Shown: positions 19,829 through 27,749 of the stretch, piece by piece
Layout: each line of letters starts with the position of its first letter
Position numbering within the stretch: the stretch's first letter is position 1
Source: VRUE01 sp963805475
GTDB lineage: Bacteria; Actinomycetota; Thermoleophilia; Solirubrobacterales; 70-9
Length of the DNA: 64,000 bases
Assembly: GCA_963805475.1 (NCBI GenBank)
Contig: CAWDUO010000009.1
Coordinates: forward strand, 35,314-99,313
Direction of reading: 5' to 3'
Notes under the pieces: model-generated
What the model was told of the DNA's origin: nothing
Database searches by the model: none
Seen by the model: only the letters and a program-made list of their open reading frames with translations
Position numbers and translations under genes: made by a program

Positions 19829-20887
19829 CTACTCGACCGGCTGGAGATCCTTGGGCAGGGTGCTTAGATCGCGGCAGCCGTCCTCGGCGACGACGACGAG
19901 ATCCTCGATCCGCACGCCCAGCTCGCCCGGCAGGTAGACGCCCGGCTCGATCGTCACGACCTCGCCCGCCGCGAGCACGTCCTCGGAGCGCGGCGAGAGG
20001 CGCGGCGCCTCGTGCACCTCGAGGCCGACCCCGTGGCCGACCCCGTGGCCGAAGCGCTCGCCGTATCCGGCCGCCTCGATCCTCTCGCGGGCGACCCCGT
20101 CCAGCTCCTCGCCGCCGACCCCCGCCGCGACCGCGTCGAGCGCCGCCAGCTGCGCCGCCAGCACCGTCTCGTAGGCCTCGCGCGCTCGCTCGCCCGGCTC
20201 GCCGACCGCGTAGGTGCGGGTGCCGTCGGAGCAGTAGCCGTCGAGCTTCGCCCCCATGTCGAAGACGACCAGCTCGCCCGCGCCGATCGTGCGCTCGCCG
20301 GGCTCGGCGTGCGGCTGCGCCCCGTTCGGCCCGGCGGCGACGATCGCCGGGAAGGAGGGGTCGCCGCCGAGCTCGCGGATACGCGCTTCCGCAGCCCGCG
20401 CGACCTCGCGCTCGCTGCGGCCGCCGAGCCCGCGCTCGACACTCCAGCGCCAGACCTCGTCGGCCAGCTCGGAGGCGGCGGCGATCGCCGCCAGCTCGGC
20501 CTCGTCCTTGACCCGGCGCAGCTGCTCGACCATGCCGCCGGCGGCGACCGGCTCGACCCCCTCGGCGAGCTTCTCGCGCAGCCGCTCCAGCAGGCGCACC
20601 GAGACGTGGTCGTCCTCGAAGCCGACGCGGCCGGAGAGGTGTTCGGCGAGGCCGCCGAGCCAGTCGTCGGCCAGGGTCACCGTCTCCCAGCCCTCGACCT
20701 CGGCCGCAGAGCGCTCGGTGTAGCGGAAGTCGGTGATGAAGAGGCGCGTCTCGGGACCGCAGACGCAGGCGCCGTTGCTGCCGGTGAAGCCGGTCAGGTA
20801 GCGCACGTTGGTCAGCTCGGTGACCAGGAGCAGGTCGAGCTCGCGCTCGGCCAGGCCGGCCGCGAGGCGGTCGCCGCGTTCCCTCAT
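19829..20887 (-). CDS. pepP: Xaa-Pro aminopeptidase (M24B, PepP/PepQ type)
   Basis: This is an M24 pita-bread metallopeptidase cleaving Xaa-Pro bonds. The creatinase-like N-domain (MRERGDRLAAGLAERELDLL, TNVRYLTGFTGSNG) is followed by the metal ligands Asp/Asp in VVFDMGAKLDGYCSDGTRT, His in FGHGVGHGVGLEVHEAP and Glu/Glu in TIEPGVYLPGELGVRIED. The length of 352 is normal. The start ATG at 20887 overlaps the aroQ stop by 4 bp. The order aroQ-pepP(-efp) matches the mycobacterial aro-pepQ-efp cluster. Confidence 0.92.
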   Translation of the reverse strand: MRERGDRLAAGLAERELDLLLVTELTNVRYLTGFTGSNGACVCGPETRLFITDFRYTERSAAEVEGWETVTLADDWLGGLAEHLSGRVGFEDDHVSVRLLERLREKLAEGVEPVAAGGMVEQLRRVKDEAELAAIAAASELADEVWRWSVERGLGGRSEREVARAAEARIRELGGDPSFPAIVAAGPNGAQPHAEPGERTIGAGELVVFDMGAKLDGYCSDGTRTYAVGEPGERAREAYETVLAAQLAALDAVAAGVGGEELDGVARERIEAAGYGERFGHGVGHGVGLEVHEAPRLSPRSEDVLAAGEVVTIEPGVYLPGELGVRIEDLVVVAEDGCRDLSTLPKDLQPVE

Positions 20888-21345
20888 CTGGTCGAAGAGA
20901 CGTCGAGCTCGCGGGCGAGCCGGGCGAGGGCGTCGCGGTAGCCGTCGGGGCCCTTGCCCGAGACCTTCTCCAGCACGAGCCCGTCGAAGACGGAGACCCG
21001 GCGCCAGTTCTGGCGCGACTCGACGTCGGAGAGATGGACCTCGACCGCGGGCAGGCGCGCCAGCTCGAGCGCGTCGGCGATCGCGCGGCTGTAGTGGGTC
21101 CAGGCGCCGGCGTTGATCACGATCGCGTCGGCCAGCTCCGGCGCTCGGTGCAGGTATTCGGCGAACTCGCCCTCGGCGTTGGTCTGGAAGAAGATCGCCT
21201 CCAGGCCAAGCTCTCGCGCGGCGCCCTGGATCCGCATCTCCAGCTCGCTGAGCGAGATCCCGCCGTAGATCGCGGGGTCGCGGCGCTCGAGCACGTCGAA
21301 GTTGACCCCGTGCAGGACGGCGACGCGGTTGTGGGCTGAGGTCAT
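20884..21345 (-). CDS. aroQ: Type II 3-dehydroquinate dehydratase
   Basis: This is the third step of the shikimate pathway, a dodecameric type II enzyme. VAVLHGVNFDVLERRDPAIY corresponds to the NGPNLNLLGxREPxxYG start, with the catalytic Tyr in IYGG. FFQTNAEGEFAEYLHRA, VINAGAWTHYSRAIADAL and VEVHLSDVESRQNWRR (catalytic His) complete the family set. The length (153) is typical. It is coupled on both sides by 4-bp overlaps (aroKB upstream, pepP downstream). Some motif positions are non-consensus (HGVNFD for GPNLN). Confidence 0.92.
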   Translation of the reverse strand: MTSAHNRVAVLHGVNFDVLERRDPAIYGGISLSELEMRIQGAARELGLEAIFFQTNAEGEFAEYLHRAPELADAIVINAGAWTHYSRAIADALELARLPAVEVHLSDVESRQNWRRVSVFDGLVLEKVSGKGPDGYRDALARLARELDVSSTR

Positions 21346-22879
21346 CTCTCGTACAGCTCCTCGACGACGAGCCTGACCTTAGCCGGATCGACCGCCTGCC
21401 CCACGCGCGGCGCGCCGGGCTCGGAGAGCAGCACGAAGCCGACTCCGGCGGCGGTGCGCTTCTTGTCGTGTCCAATGCATTGATGATCGCTTCTGGTTCC
21501 AGAACATCTCGGTTGAGGCATACCGGCAGCTCGTGGCGTTCGAGGATTGCCCCGACTTCGTCCGCAGTTCCGGTGCATCGGAGAGCGTCAGCGCTGCAAG
21601 TAGCCCCAACCCAATCGCTTCGCCATGACTGTAGCGTCATAGCCGCTCGCCGACTCGATCGCGTGGCCAACCGTATGGCCCAAATTGAGCACCGCGCGAA
21701 GGCCAGAGTCCCGCTCGTCGGCCGCAACCACTTCGGACTTATAGCGGGCGCAAGCAAGACCATTTGCTTTCAACCACCGGATTGAGTTCGATCGACCTCG
21801 GACGAGCTGCCAAAGCGAGCCGCCAGCTAGCAGGCCAGTCTTTAACGACCTCAACGAACCCCGACGGCAAGTCCCACGGCGGGCAAAGACTCAAGCGTTG
21901 ACGTATCAGCAATCACAGCCGCGGGCAGGTGATAACCGCCTGCGTAGTTCTTGCCCTCCGGCAGGTCGACACCCGTCTTGCCGCCGTAGGCAGAGTCAAC
22001 CTGGGCGACAAGAGTCGTGGGGACTTGAATCACCGGCACGCCCCGCTGATACACATGGGCGCAGAAGCCAGCCAAATCGCCGACTACGCCGCCGCCGAGC
22101 GCAACAACGTGGTCTTCACGCCTCATGCCCGTCTGGGCAAGGCACCGCAGTATTCTCTCGACCTCGCTGAGGGTCTTTGCTTCCTCGCCAGGCTCAACTT
22201 CGACTAACGCCTCATGCGGAGCGATGCGATCCGCATAGAGTCTTCCAACAGACCGGTCTGTAACAAGGAACCGCCTACTCTTGACCGGCCACCAGTCGGT
22301 GTCGAGGATGCCGGATCCCACATAGATGGGATGTTCGTCACGCTCGCCCACTGCCCAGATCAGCTTCGTATCAGGCGGCAGGGCGCTCAGGGCCCGAATC
22401 CACGGGAGAGCATTGATCGCAGACTTGCCGTCGTTCCGCGGAAGAACGACATCAGCCAACTCTTCATATAGCGGCTCGCGCTTAGTCAGGAGCTCCGCAA
22501 ATGCATTTCGGTCTTGCGCCAGGGGGCGGTCGCTGTCCGCGACGCGAGCCCAGGCGACATCGACCGTTACGGGAAGCCACACAACGATGTGTCGCCGAAG
22601 CTCGTTCTGAACACCCTCGGAGAGAACCGATCCCCCGCCGAGGGCCACTACGCCGCCTGCGGCATCCCGAAGGAGTTCCGTAGCCAGCTCAGCCTCCTCT
22701 CGCCGAAATTGCTCCTCGCCCCATTCCTGAAAATAGGCGCTGATCGGCATGCCGAGTTTTCGCTCGATCCGGTCGTCCATGTCCCAAACCTGTTCAACTG
22801 ATTCAGCTAGCACTTCGGCTGCCGTGGACTTCCCGGCCCCCATAAAGCCAATAAGCACGATTGCGGGGTTAGTGGTCAT
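21342..22879 (-). CDS. aroKB: Fused shikimate kinase / 3-dehydroquinate synthase, four frameshifts
   Basis: The N-terminal about 165 residues are shikimate kinase (IVLIGFMGAGKSTAAEVLAE Walker A, WDMDDRIE, RDAAGGVVALGGGSVLSE, DSDRPLAQ). The rest is 3-dehydroquinate synthase (VVALGGGVVGDLAGFCAHVY, PTTLVAQVDSAYGGKTGVDL, LNLGHTVGHAIESASGY, HGEAIGLGLLAALTL). So one polypeptide carries two shikimate-pathway steps. The synthase half is broken by frameshifts near 21855, 21640, 21570 and 21475. The whole gene is visibly less GC-rich than its neighbours and has relaxed third positions. It may be a decaying or transferred copy, or poorly sequenced. A family A element and an IS3 element separate it from aroC. 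Confidence 0.85.
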
Positions 22880-22891
22880 TCTCGTGGCATT

Positions 22892-23003
22892 CGCTGGCGG
22901 TGGCGAGACTCAGATGCCGTCAGGCAAGGACGCAGGGAGTCCGAATAGCAGCGCTATTCGGACGACTGAGGACGCAGTATGGCGGCATCTGAGGCCGCCA
23001 GCG
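22892..23003 (+). repeat. Family A structured element, copy A3
   Basis: This is a nested palindrome of about 112 bp, 13 bp upstream of the aroKB start. The outer stem is CGCTGGCGG (22892-22900) with CCGCCAGCG (22995-23003). The next stem is CTCAGATGCCG (22909-22919) with CGGCATCTGAG (22983-22993). The apical hairpin is GTCCGAATAGC-AGC-GCTATTCGGAC. Between the stems are GGACGCAGGGA and CGACTGAGGAC, matching the cores of the copies at 47155 and 55936. An IS3 element is inserted 10 bp to its right. Confidence 0.65.
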
Positions 23004-23043
23004 ACGGCGAAGTGAACCGCCCCGGTTTTCTTGGAGACGCTTT

Positions 23044-23945
23044 TCATTGGGGACTCAACTCCGCCATGTAGTTCGCCTCGAACTCGACAGGCGGGATATC
23101 ACCGCAGGCTCCATGGAGCCTGCGGTGATTGAACCAGTCGACCCAGGCCAGGGTCGCCAGCTCGACGTCGGAGAGCGTCTTCCACGGTCCCCTCGGCTGG
23201 ATCTTCTCGGTCTTGAAGAGACCGATCGTCGTCTCGGCGAGGGCGTTGTCGTATGCGTCGCCGACCGAGCCGACCGAGGCGATCGACGCCGGCGTCGATC
23301 AGTCGTCGGGTGAAGGCAAAGCTGGTGTATTGGCTGCCGGCGTCGGAGTGATGAATGAGCCCGGCCCCGACCGGGGAGCCCTCGTGGTCGCGTGACCACA
23401 GCGCCATCTCGAGCGTGTCGAGGACGAGCTCGGTGTTCATCGAGCGAGCGGCCTTCCAGCCGACGATCCGGCGGCTGAAGACGTCGATCACGAAGGCGAC
23501 GTAGACGGTCGCCTCCCAGGTCGCCACGTAGGTGAAGTCGGCGACCCAGAGGTGGTTGGGGGCGGTCGCGGTGAAGTCGCGGTCGACGAGATCTGCGGGC
23601 CGCTCAGCCTCGTTCGTCTGGGAATCGTCGTGCGGACCCTCTTGCCGCCCCTGATCGCTCCTCTGAGGCCGTCTGCGCGCATCAGGCGCTCGACCGTGCA
23701 GCGCGGGGCGGCGATGCCCTCGCGGCTGCAGCTGCCACCAGACCTTCCGGGCGCCGTAGACCGCGAGGTTCTCCTCATAGACCCGGCGGATCTCGGCCAG
23801 CAGCTCGCGGTCGCGCAGGGCGCGAGCGCCGGGATTGCGCTGGCGTTCCTTGCGCGCGTAATACGTCGACGGGGCGAACTGCAGCGCCCTGCAGATCGGC
23901 TCGACCCCGAATACGGTCGCGGTGCTCGTCGATGAAGACGCTCAT
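23044..23945 (-). pseudogene. IS3-family transposase OrfB (DDE integrase), frameshifted
   Basis: This is the catalytic half of the IS3 transposase. In pieces of different frames one can read the HTH_21-like VYGARKVWWQLQREGIAAPR, then the integrase core: NHLWVADFTYVATW (first Asp), IHHSDAGSQYTSFAFTR (second Asp) and a terminal ALAETTIGLFKTE (Glu). At least three frame changes lie between 23290 and 23930. It starts at an ATG overlapping the orfA stop (ATGA), where a programmed frameshift or coupling is usual. As assembled it cannot give an intact transposase; whether this is decay or sequencing error is open. Confidence 0.85.
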
Positions 23946-24269
23946 CGCTTCGGCGGTTGCGGGTCGAGCTCCCGCGCGAAGAAAACCGAGGCCGCCTTGA
24001 GGATCTCGTTCGCCCGGCGCAGCTCCTTGATTCTCGCGCTCGAGCTCCTTGATCCTGACCAGCTCCTCGCTCGTCGAGCCCGGCTGCAGGCCGCGGTCGA
24101 TCTCGGCCTGGCGGACCCAGTTGCGAAGCGTCTCGGCCGTCATCCCGAACTTGGCTGCGATCGAGCTGCATCGCCGCCCACTGCGATCGATACTCGCCCT
24201 GGTGCTCGAACACCATCCGCGACCGCGCGCTCTCGGACCTCCGCCGGATACCTCCCGATTTCTTGCCAT
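23942..24269 (-). pseudogene. IS3-family OrfA (HTH), frameshifted
   Basis: This encodes the DNA-binding part of the IS3 transposase. The motif IAAKFGMTAETLRNWVRQAE is the helix-turn-helix, and GSTSEELVRIKELERENQ is the leucine-zipper-like end. Frame changes near 24180 and 24030 interrupt it. The stop overlaps the orfB start by 4 bp, the classic IS3 layout. Confidence 0.82.
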
Positions 24270-24375
24270 GACCTCATCCTCTCAAGGGATTAGGCCTCCA
24301 CGAACCCGGGGCGGTTCAAAGGGCGCGAGGAGGGCCACTGACCACGCATAGACGATCGCCGGACGCTTCACGGGG

Positions 24376-25548
24376 TCACCCCCGCCAATCGATTCTCTTC
24401 TTGTATGCCTCCGTAGCCGCGAGCACGTCGTCGATGTGGTCGCCGCCGAACTTCTCGCGGTAGCAGCGGGCGAGGGTAAGGCAGACCATCGCCTCGGCGA
24501 CGACCGCCGCGGCCGGGACGACGGTCGAGTCGGTGCGCTCGCGCAGCGCCTGCGCCGGCTGCTTGGTCTCGGTGTCGACCGAGCGCAGCGGCTTGGTCAG
24601 GGTCGAGATCGGCTTGATCGCGGCGCGCACCGAGAGCGGCTGGCCGTTGGTCATCCCGCCCTCCAGCCCGCCGGCGTGGTTGGTCTCGCGCCGGTAGCCG
24701 TGCGCCTCGGTCCAGAAGATCTCGTCGTGGGCCTCCGAGCCGGGACGGCCGGCGACGTCCCAGGCCTCGCCGATCGCGACCCCCTTGACCGACTGGATCG
24801 AGGCGACCGCGCCGGCCAGCTGCCCGTCGAGCCGTTCTTCCCAGGAGACGTGCGAGCCGAGGCCGGGGACGAGGCCGAAGACGCGCACCTCGAAGCCGCC
24901 GCCGAGGCTCTCGTTGGCCTTGCGCAGACGGTTGATCTCCTCGACCATCGCCGCGCTCGCCTCTGGGTCGAGGCAGCGCACCGGGTCCTCGTCGACCGCG
25001 GCGAAGTCCTCCGGCGCCAGGTCGGGCCGCTCGGGCGCCCGTACCGAGGCGATCTGGACGACGTGGCTGTGCACGCTGACGCCGAGCGCGGCGAGAAAGC
25101 CGCGGGCCAGGGCGCCCGCCGCCACCCGCGCCGCGGTCTCGCGGGCGCTGGCCCGCTCGAGCACGTTGCGGATGTCGGTGTGGCCGTACTTCTGCGAGCC
25201 GACCAAGTCGGCGTGGCCGGGCCGCGGCAGGTGGACCTCGTCGGGCTCGAACCCCTCGACCGGCCAGGGGTTCATCCGCTCCTCCCAGTTGGCGTAGTCG
25301 CGGTTGGCGACCAGCACGGCGATCGGGCTGCCGAGGGTGCGGCCGTGGCGCACGCCGGAGCGGACCTCGACCCCGTCGGACTCGATCTTCATCCGGCCGC
25401 CGCGGCCGTGGCCGAGCTGGCGCCGCGCCATGTCGCGGTCGAGCGCCTCGCGGTCGAGCTCCAGGCCCGCCGGCATCCCCTCGACGATCGCGACCAGGCC
25501 GGGGCCGTGCGACTCGCCGGCGGTGGTGAAACGAAAACGCGTGCTCAT
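24376..25548 (-). CDS. aroC: Chorismate synthase
   Basis: This is the final shikimate-pathway enzyme, FMN-dependent, converting EPSP to chorismate. The 390-residue protein starts MSTRFRFTTAGESHGPGLVA. It has MARRQLGHGRGGRMKIESD, GRTLGSPIAVLVANRDYANW, KYGHTDIRNVLERASARETA and a C-terminal ETNHAGGLEGGMTNGQPL with RTDSTVVPAAAVVAEAMV, all family signatures. The frame and GC are normal, unlike the neighbouring aroE and aroKB. The upstream gap to aroE contains a 111-bp palindromic element. Confidence 0.97.
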   Translation of the reverse strand: MSTRFRFTTAGESHGPGLVAIVEGMPAGLELDREALDRDMARRQLGHGRGGRMKIESDGVEVRSGVRHGRTLGSPIAVLVANRDYANWEERMNPWPVEGFEPDEVHLPRPGHADLVGSQKYGHTDIRNVLERASARETAARVAAGALARGFLAALGVSVHSHVVQIASVRAPERPDLAPEDFAAVDEDPVRCLDPEASAAMVEEINRLRKANESLGGGFEVRVFGLVPGLGSHVSWEERLDGQLAGAVASIQSVKGVAIGEAWDVAGRPGSEAHDEIFWTEAHGYRRETNHAGGLEGGMTNGQPLSVRAAIKPISTLTKPLRSVDTETKQPAQALRERTDSTVVPAAAVVAEAMVCLTLARCYREKFGGDHIDDVLAATEAYKKRIDWRG

Positions 25549-25578
25549 GGCGCAAGGCTATATGCGGGGGGTGGTGGT

Positions 25579-25689
25579 GGGCCTATCCCGGTAGGGGCTC
25601 CACTTAACTTTTTCGAGAACGGATGTGGCCGTCCGAGGGCGTGTGCGCCGAAAAAGTACAAGACGTTCCGCCCCTACCGGGATAGGCCC
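25579..25689. repeat. Element C: 111-bp nested palindrome between aroE and aroC
   Basis: The ends are a perfect 20-bp inverted repeat (25579-25598 with 25670-25689), beginning GGGCCTATCCCGGTAG. Inside, after an unpaired 8/12-nt internal loop, a second stem ACTTTTTCG (25607-25615) pairs with CGAAAAAGT (25649-25657). It encloses two small hairpins (CGGA...TCCG and GGGCG-TGTG-CGCC). The architecture matches families A and B but with a different loop sequence. It fills most of the aroE-aroC gap. It could be an RNA regulator of aroC or another dispersed element. Confidence 0.75.
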
Positions 25690-25713
25690 TCCGGGCGGCT
25701 GCGCCCATCACGT

Positions 25714-26479
25714 TCAGCGGGGTTTGCGGCCGGTCCAGATCTCAAGGGACCGAGCACCTTGGTGGACGAGAACGTCGATACCGTCGATTGTCTTGGCGCC
25801 AGCCTTTTCTGCCGCCTCGATGCAGCTTGGTTGGACGGGCTCCATAGACCAGATCGACAACCATTTGCTCGCCGTGGAATTTGCCTTCCGCCAAAGGCAA
25901 AAGTTCCTTGAAGGGGTCCTCGCCATGTAGGCCGACCGAGGTTGTGTTGACGATAATTCCATAGCTTCCCAACCTTGGAGCCGCTACTGGCGCACCGCCA
26001 AGCTCCGCAGCAACTTCCTCCGCTCGTCCGCTTGTCCGGTTCCAAACGTCGACTACAGCTCCTTCCTTCGCCAGTGCCCAGATCGCCGCGCGTGCCGCCC
26101 CTCCGGCACCGAGCACCAGTGCATGCCTGCCTCGGACCTGCATCCGGCAATGCGTCGATCAGGCCGGCGGCGTCGGTGTTGTCGGCTTGGATCTCCCCTT
26201 CTTGGAAGCTAAGCGTGTTTGCGGCTCCGATCGACTGTGCCGTCGGGGAGGCAGCGTCGCCAGCCTCAGCGCCGCCTTCTTGTGTGGGATGGTCACGTTT
26301 GCGCCGACAAAGCCCTGGCTGGGCATCTCACGGACGAACTTCTCGAATTCCTCCGGCGCCACGTCGATCGCCTCGTAGCACCACTCGTCCGCCAAGCCGA
26401 GCTCGGCGAGCGCCGCGTTGTGCATCGCCGGGGAGCGGGAGTGGGCTACGGGGTGGCCGATGACGGCTAGCCGCTTCAT
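25714..26479 (-). CDS. aroE: Shikimate dehydrogenase, three frameshifts
   Basis: AroE reduces dehydroshikimate with NADPH. The N-terminal substrate domain is clear (AVIGHPVAHSRSPAMHNAAL, GANVTIPHKKAALRLA with the catalytic Lys). The NADP domain has ALVLGAGGAARAAIWALAKE and NRTSGRAEEVAAELGG, then NTTSVGLHGED. The end is GIDVLVHQGARSLEIWTGR. Frame changes occur near 26255, 26140 and 25850. From about 26250 leftward the sequence is less GC-rich than neighbouring genes, as in aroKB. The start at 26479 overlaps mltG by 4 bp. It is either a pseudogene or badly sequenced. Confidence 0.85.
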
Positions 26480-27336
26480 TCTTCTTCGCAGGTGTCGGGC
26501 GAGTTGCCGCCCGCTGCCGCGCGCGCTTCGTCGTAGCGGGCGACGTCGGCTTCGAATTCGGCCATCGTCGTGGCGAAGGCGAGCTTTCCGCAGGTCCCGG
26601 GCTCGGTCACGTAGTAGAGGTAGCCGACCCTGGCCGGGTGGGCAGCCGCTTCGATCGAGGCGAGGCCCGGGCTGTCGATCGGCCCCGGCGGCAGCCCGGC
26701 GTTGACGCGCGTGTTGTAGGGGGAATCGATCGCGAGCTGGGATTCCGTCAGCGGCCGGTCGTAGTTGCCGGTGGCGAAGCGGACGGTGGCGTCGATGCCG
26801 AGCGGGATCCCTTCGCGCAGGCGGTTGTAGATGACCGCGGCGACCAGCTTGCGCTGGCTCGCGACGCCGGCCTCGCGCTCGATCATCGAGGCGATCGTGA
26901 CCACGTCGCGGACGGTCAGGTTCTTCGAGCGGGCGTAGGCCATGCTCACGCCGGCGACGCGGCGCCTGAAGTCTTCGAGCTGGCGCTGCACGAGGTCCGA
27001 GGCCGGGGCGCCCCTGTCCAGTTCAAAGGTGTCGGGGAAGAGGAAGCCCTCATGGCCGCGGCTGGCCTCAAGGTAGCTGCCCTTCAAACCGGCTTCGCGG
27101 GCGAGCTGGGCGGTCTGGCGGCGGTCGTAGCCCTCAGGGACCGTCAGCGTGATCGTCTTCAGTTCCGGTTCGGGCGGCGGCGGCGAGTGGTGGAAGTGGC
27201 GGTAGGCGAGCGCCGCGACGGCGACGACCGCGAGCACGCCGCAAAGGACCAGCGCGGCGCCCAGGCGCCGCCTCCTCACCTGCGCGCGCCGCGCCTCCCC
27301 GCGCCGCTCCCGGCGCAGGGTCGTCTGCTCACTCAT
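26476..27336 (-). CDS. mltG: Endolytic murein transglycosylase MltG (YceG-like)
   Basis: MltG cleaves nascent peptidoglycan strands at the membrane. There is a basic N-terminus (RRERRGEARRAQVRRRR), one membrane helix (LGAALVLCGVLAVVAVAALAY, about 26-46) and a periplasmic catalytic domain. That domain has the family sequences SMIEREAGVASQRKLVAAV (catalytic Glu), YNRLREGIPLGIDATVRFA, DSPYNTRVNAGLPPGPI and YLYYVTEPG. It is somewhat short at 286 residues, mainly in the LysM-like part. It overlaps ruvX by 8 bp and aroE by 4 bp; the order ruvX-mltG-aroE is conserved in Actinobacteria. Confidence 0.93.
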   Translation of the reverse strand: MSEQTTLRRERRGEARRAQVRRRRLGAALVLCGVLAVVAVAALAYRHFHHSPPPPEPELKTITLTVPEGYDRRQTAQLAREAGLKGSYLEASRGHEGFLFPDTFELDRGAPASDLVQRQLEDFRRRVAGVSMAYARSKNLTVRDVVTIASMIEREAGVASQRKLVAAVIYNRLREGIPLGIDATVRFATGNYDRPLTESQLAIDSPYNTRVNAGLPPGPIDSPGLASIEAAAHPARVGYLYYVTEPGTCGKLAFATTMAEFEADVARYDEARAAAGGNSPDTCEEE

Positions 27337-27736
27337 CCGCGCCGGAGCCTTCGACGGCGGCGCGGCCGACGAGGTATGCCTCGAGCAGGTGGGCGGCGGC
27401 GAGCGAGTCGGACGCGGCCGTCGCCCCGGCGCGGCGGCTCGCCTCGGCCATGCGGGTCGTCAGCCGCTCGTCGTAGACCTCGACCGGGACCTCGACCAGC
27501 ACCTCCAGTTCGGCGCGGAAGCTGCGCGCCAGCGCCGCCTGCGAGCCCTCCTCGCCGCTCAGGTGCAGCGGCAGGCCGACGACGACGCGCTCGACGCCGT
27601 GCTCGGCGACGAGGTCGGCGACGGCGCTCGGCAGCGGCGGCTCGATCACCGGCAGCGGCGTTGCCAGGGTGCCGCTCGGGTCGGAGATCGCGCAGCCGAT
27701 CCGGGCGGTCCCGTGGTCGAGCGCCAGCACGCGCAT
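27329..27736 (-). CDS. ruvX: RuvX/YqgF family Holliday-junction resolvase-like nuclease
   Basis: This 135-residue protein has an RNase H-like fold. The N-terminus LALDHGTARIGCAISDPSG carries the first catalytic Asp. ERVVVGLPLHLSGEEGSQA and VPVEVYDERLTTRMAEASRR (catalytic Glu) follow, with a final helix containing DSLAAAHLLEAYL and the last Asp. YqgF proteins are implicated in 16S pre-rRNA processing. It lies 13 bp after alaS, the usual alaS-ruvX-mltG arrangement. The frame is intact. Confidence 0.93.
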   Translation of the reverse strand: MRVLALDHGTARIGCAISDPSGTLATPLPVIEPPLPSAVADLVAEHGVERVVVGLPLHLSGEEGSQAALARSFRAELEVLVEVPVEVYDERLTTRMAEASRRAGATAASDSLAAAHLLEAYLVGRAAVEGSGADE

Positions 27737-27749
27737 CAGGAGGGCGCCC

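Larger units (their letters stand above)
23013..24318 (-). mobile_element. IS3-family insertion sequence, complete ends, damaged genes
   Basis: This is a 1306-bp element bounded by inverted repeats: TGAACCGCCCCGG at 23013-23025 and its complement CCGGGGCGGTTCA at 24306-24318, with further imperfect matching inward. A 3-bp direct repeat AAG flanks both ends (23010-23012 and 24319-24321), a typical IS3 target duplication, so the insertion junctions are intact. It carries overlapping orfA and orfB on the minus strand. It splits the aro operon between aroC and aroKB, so downstream expression now depends on read-through or a new promoter. Confidence 0.93.
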
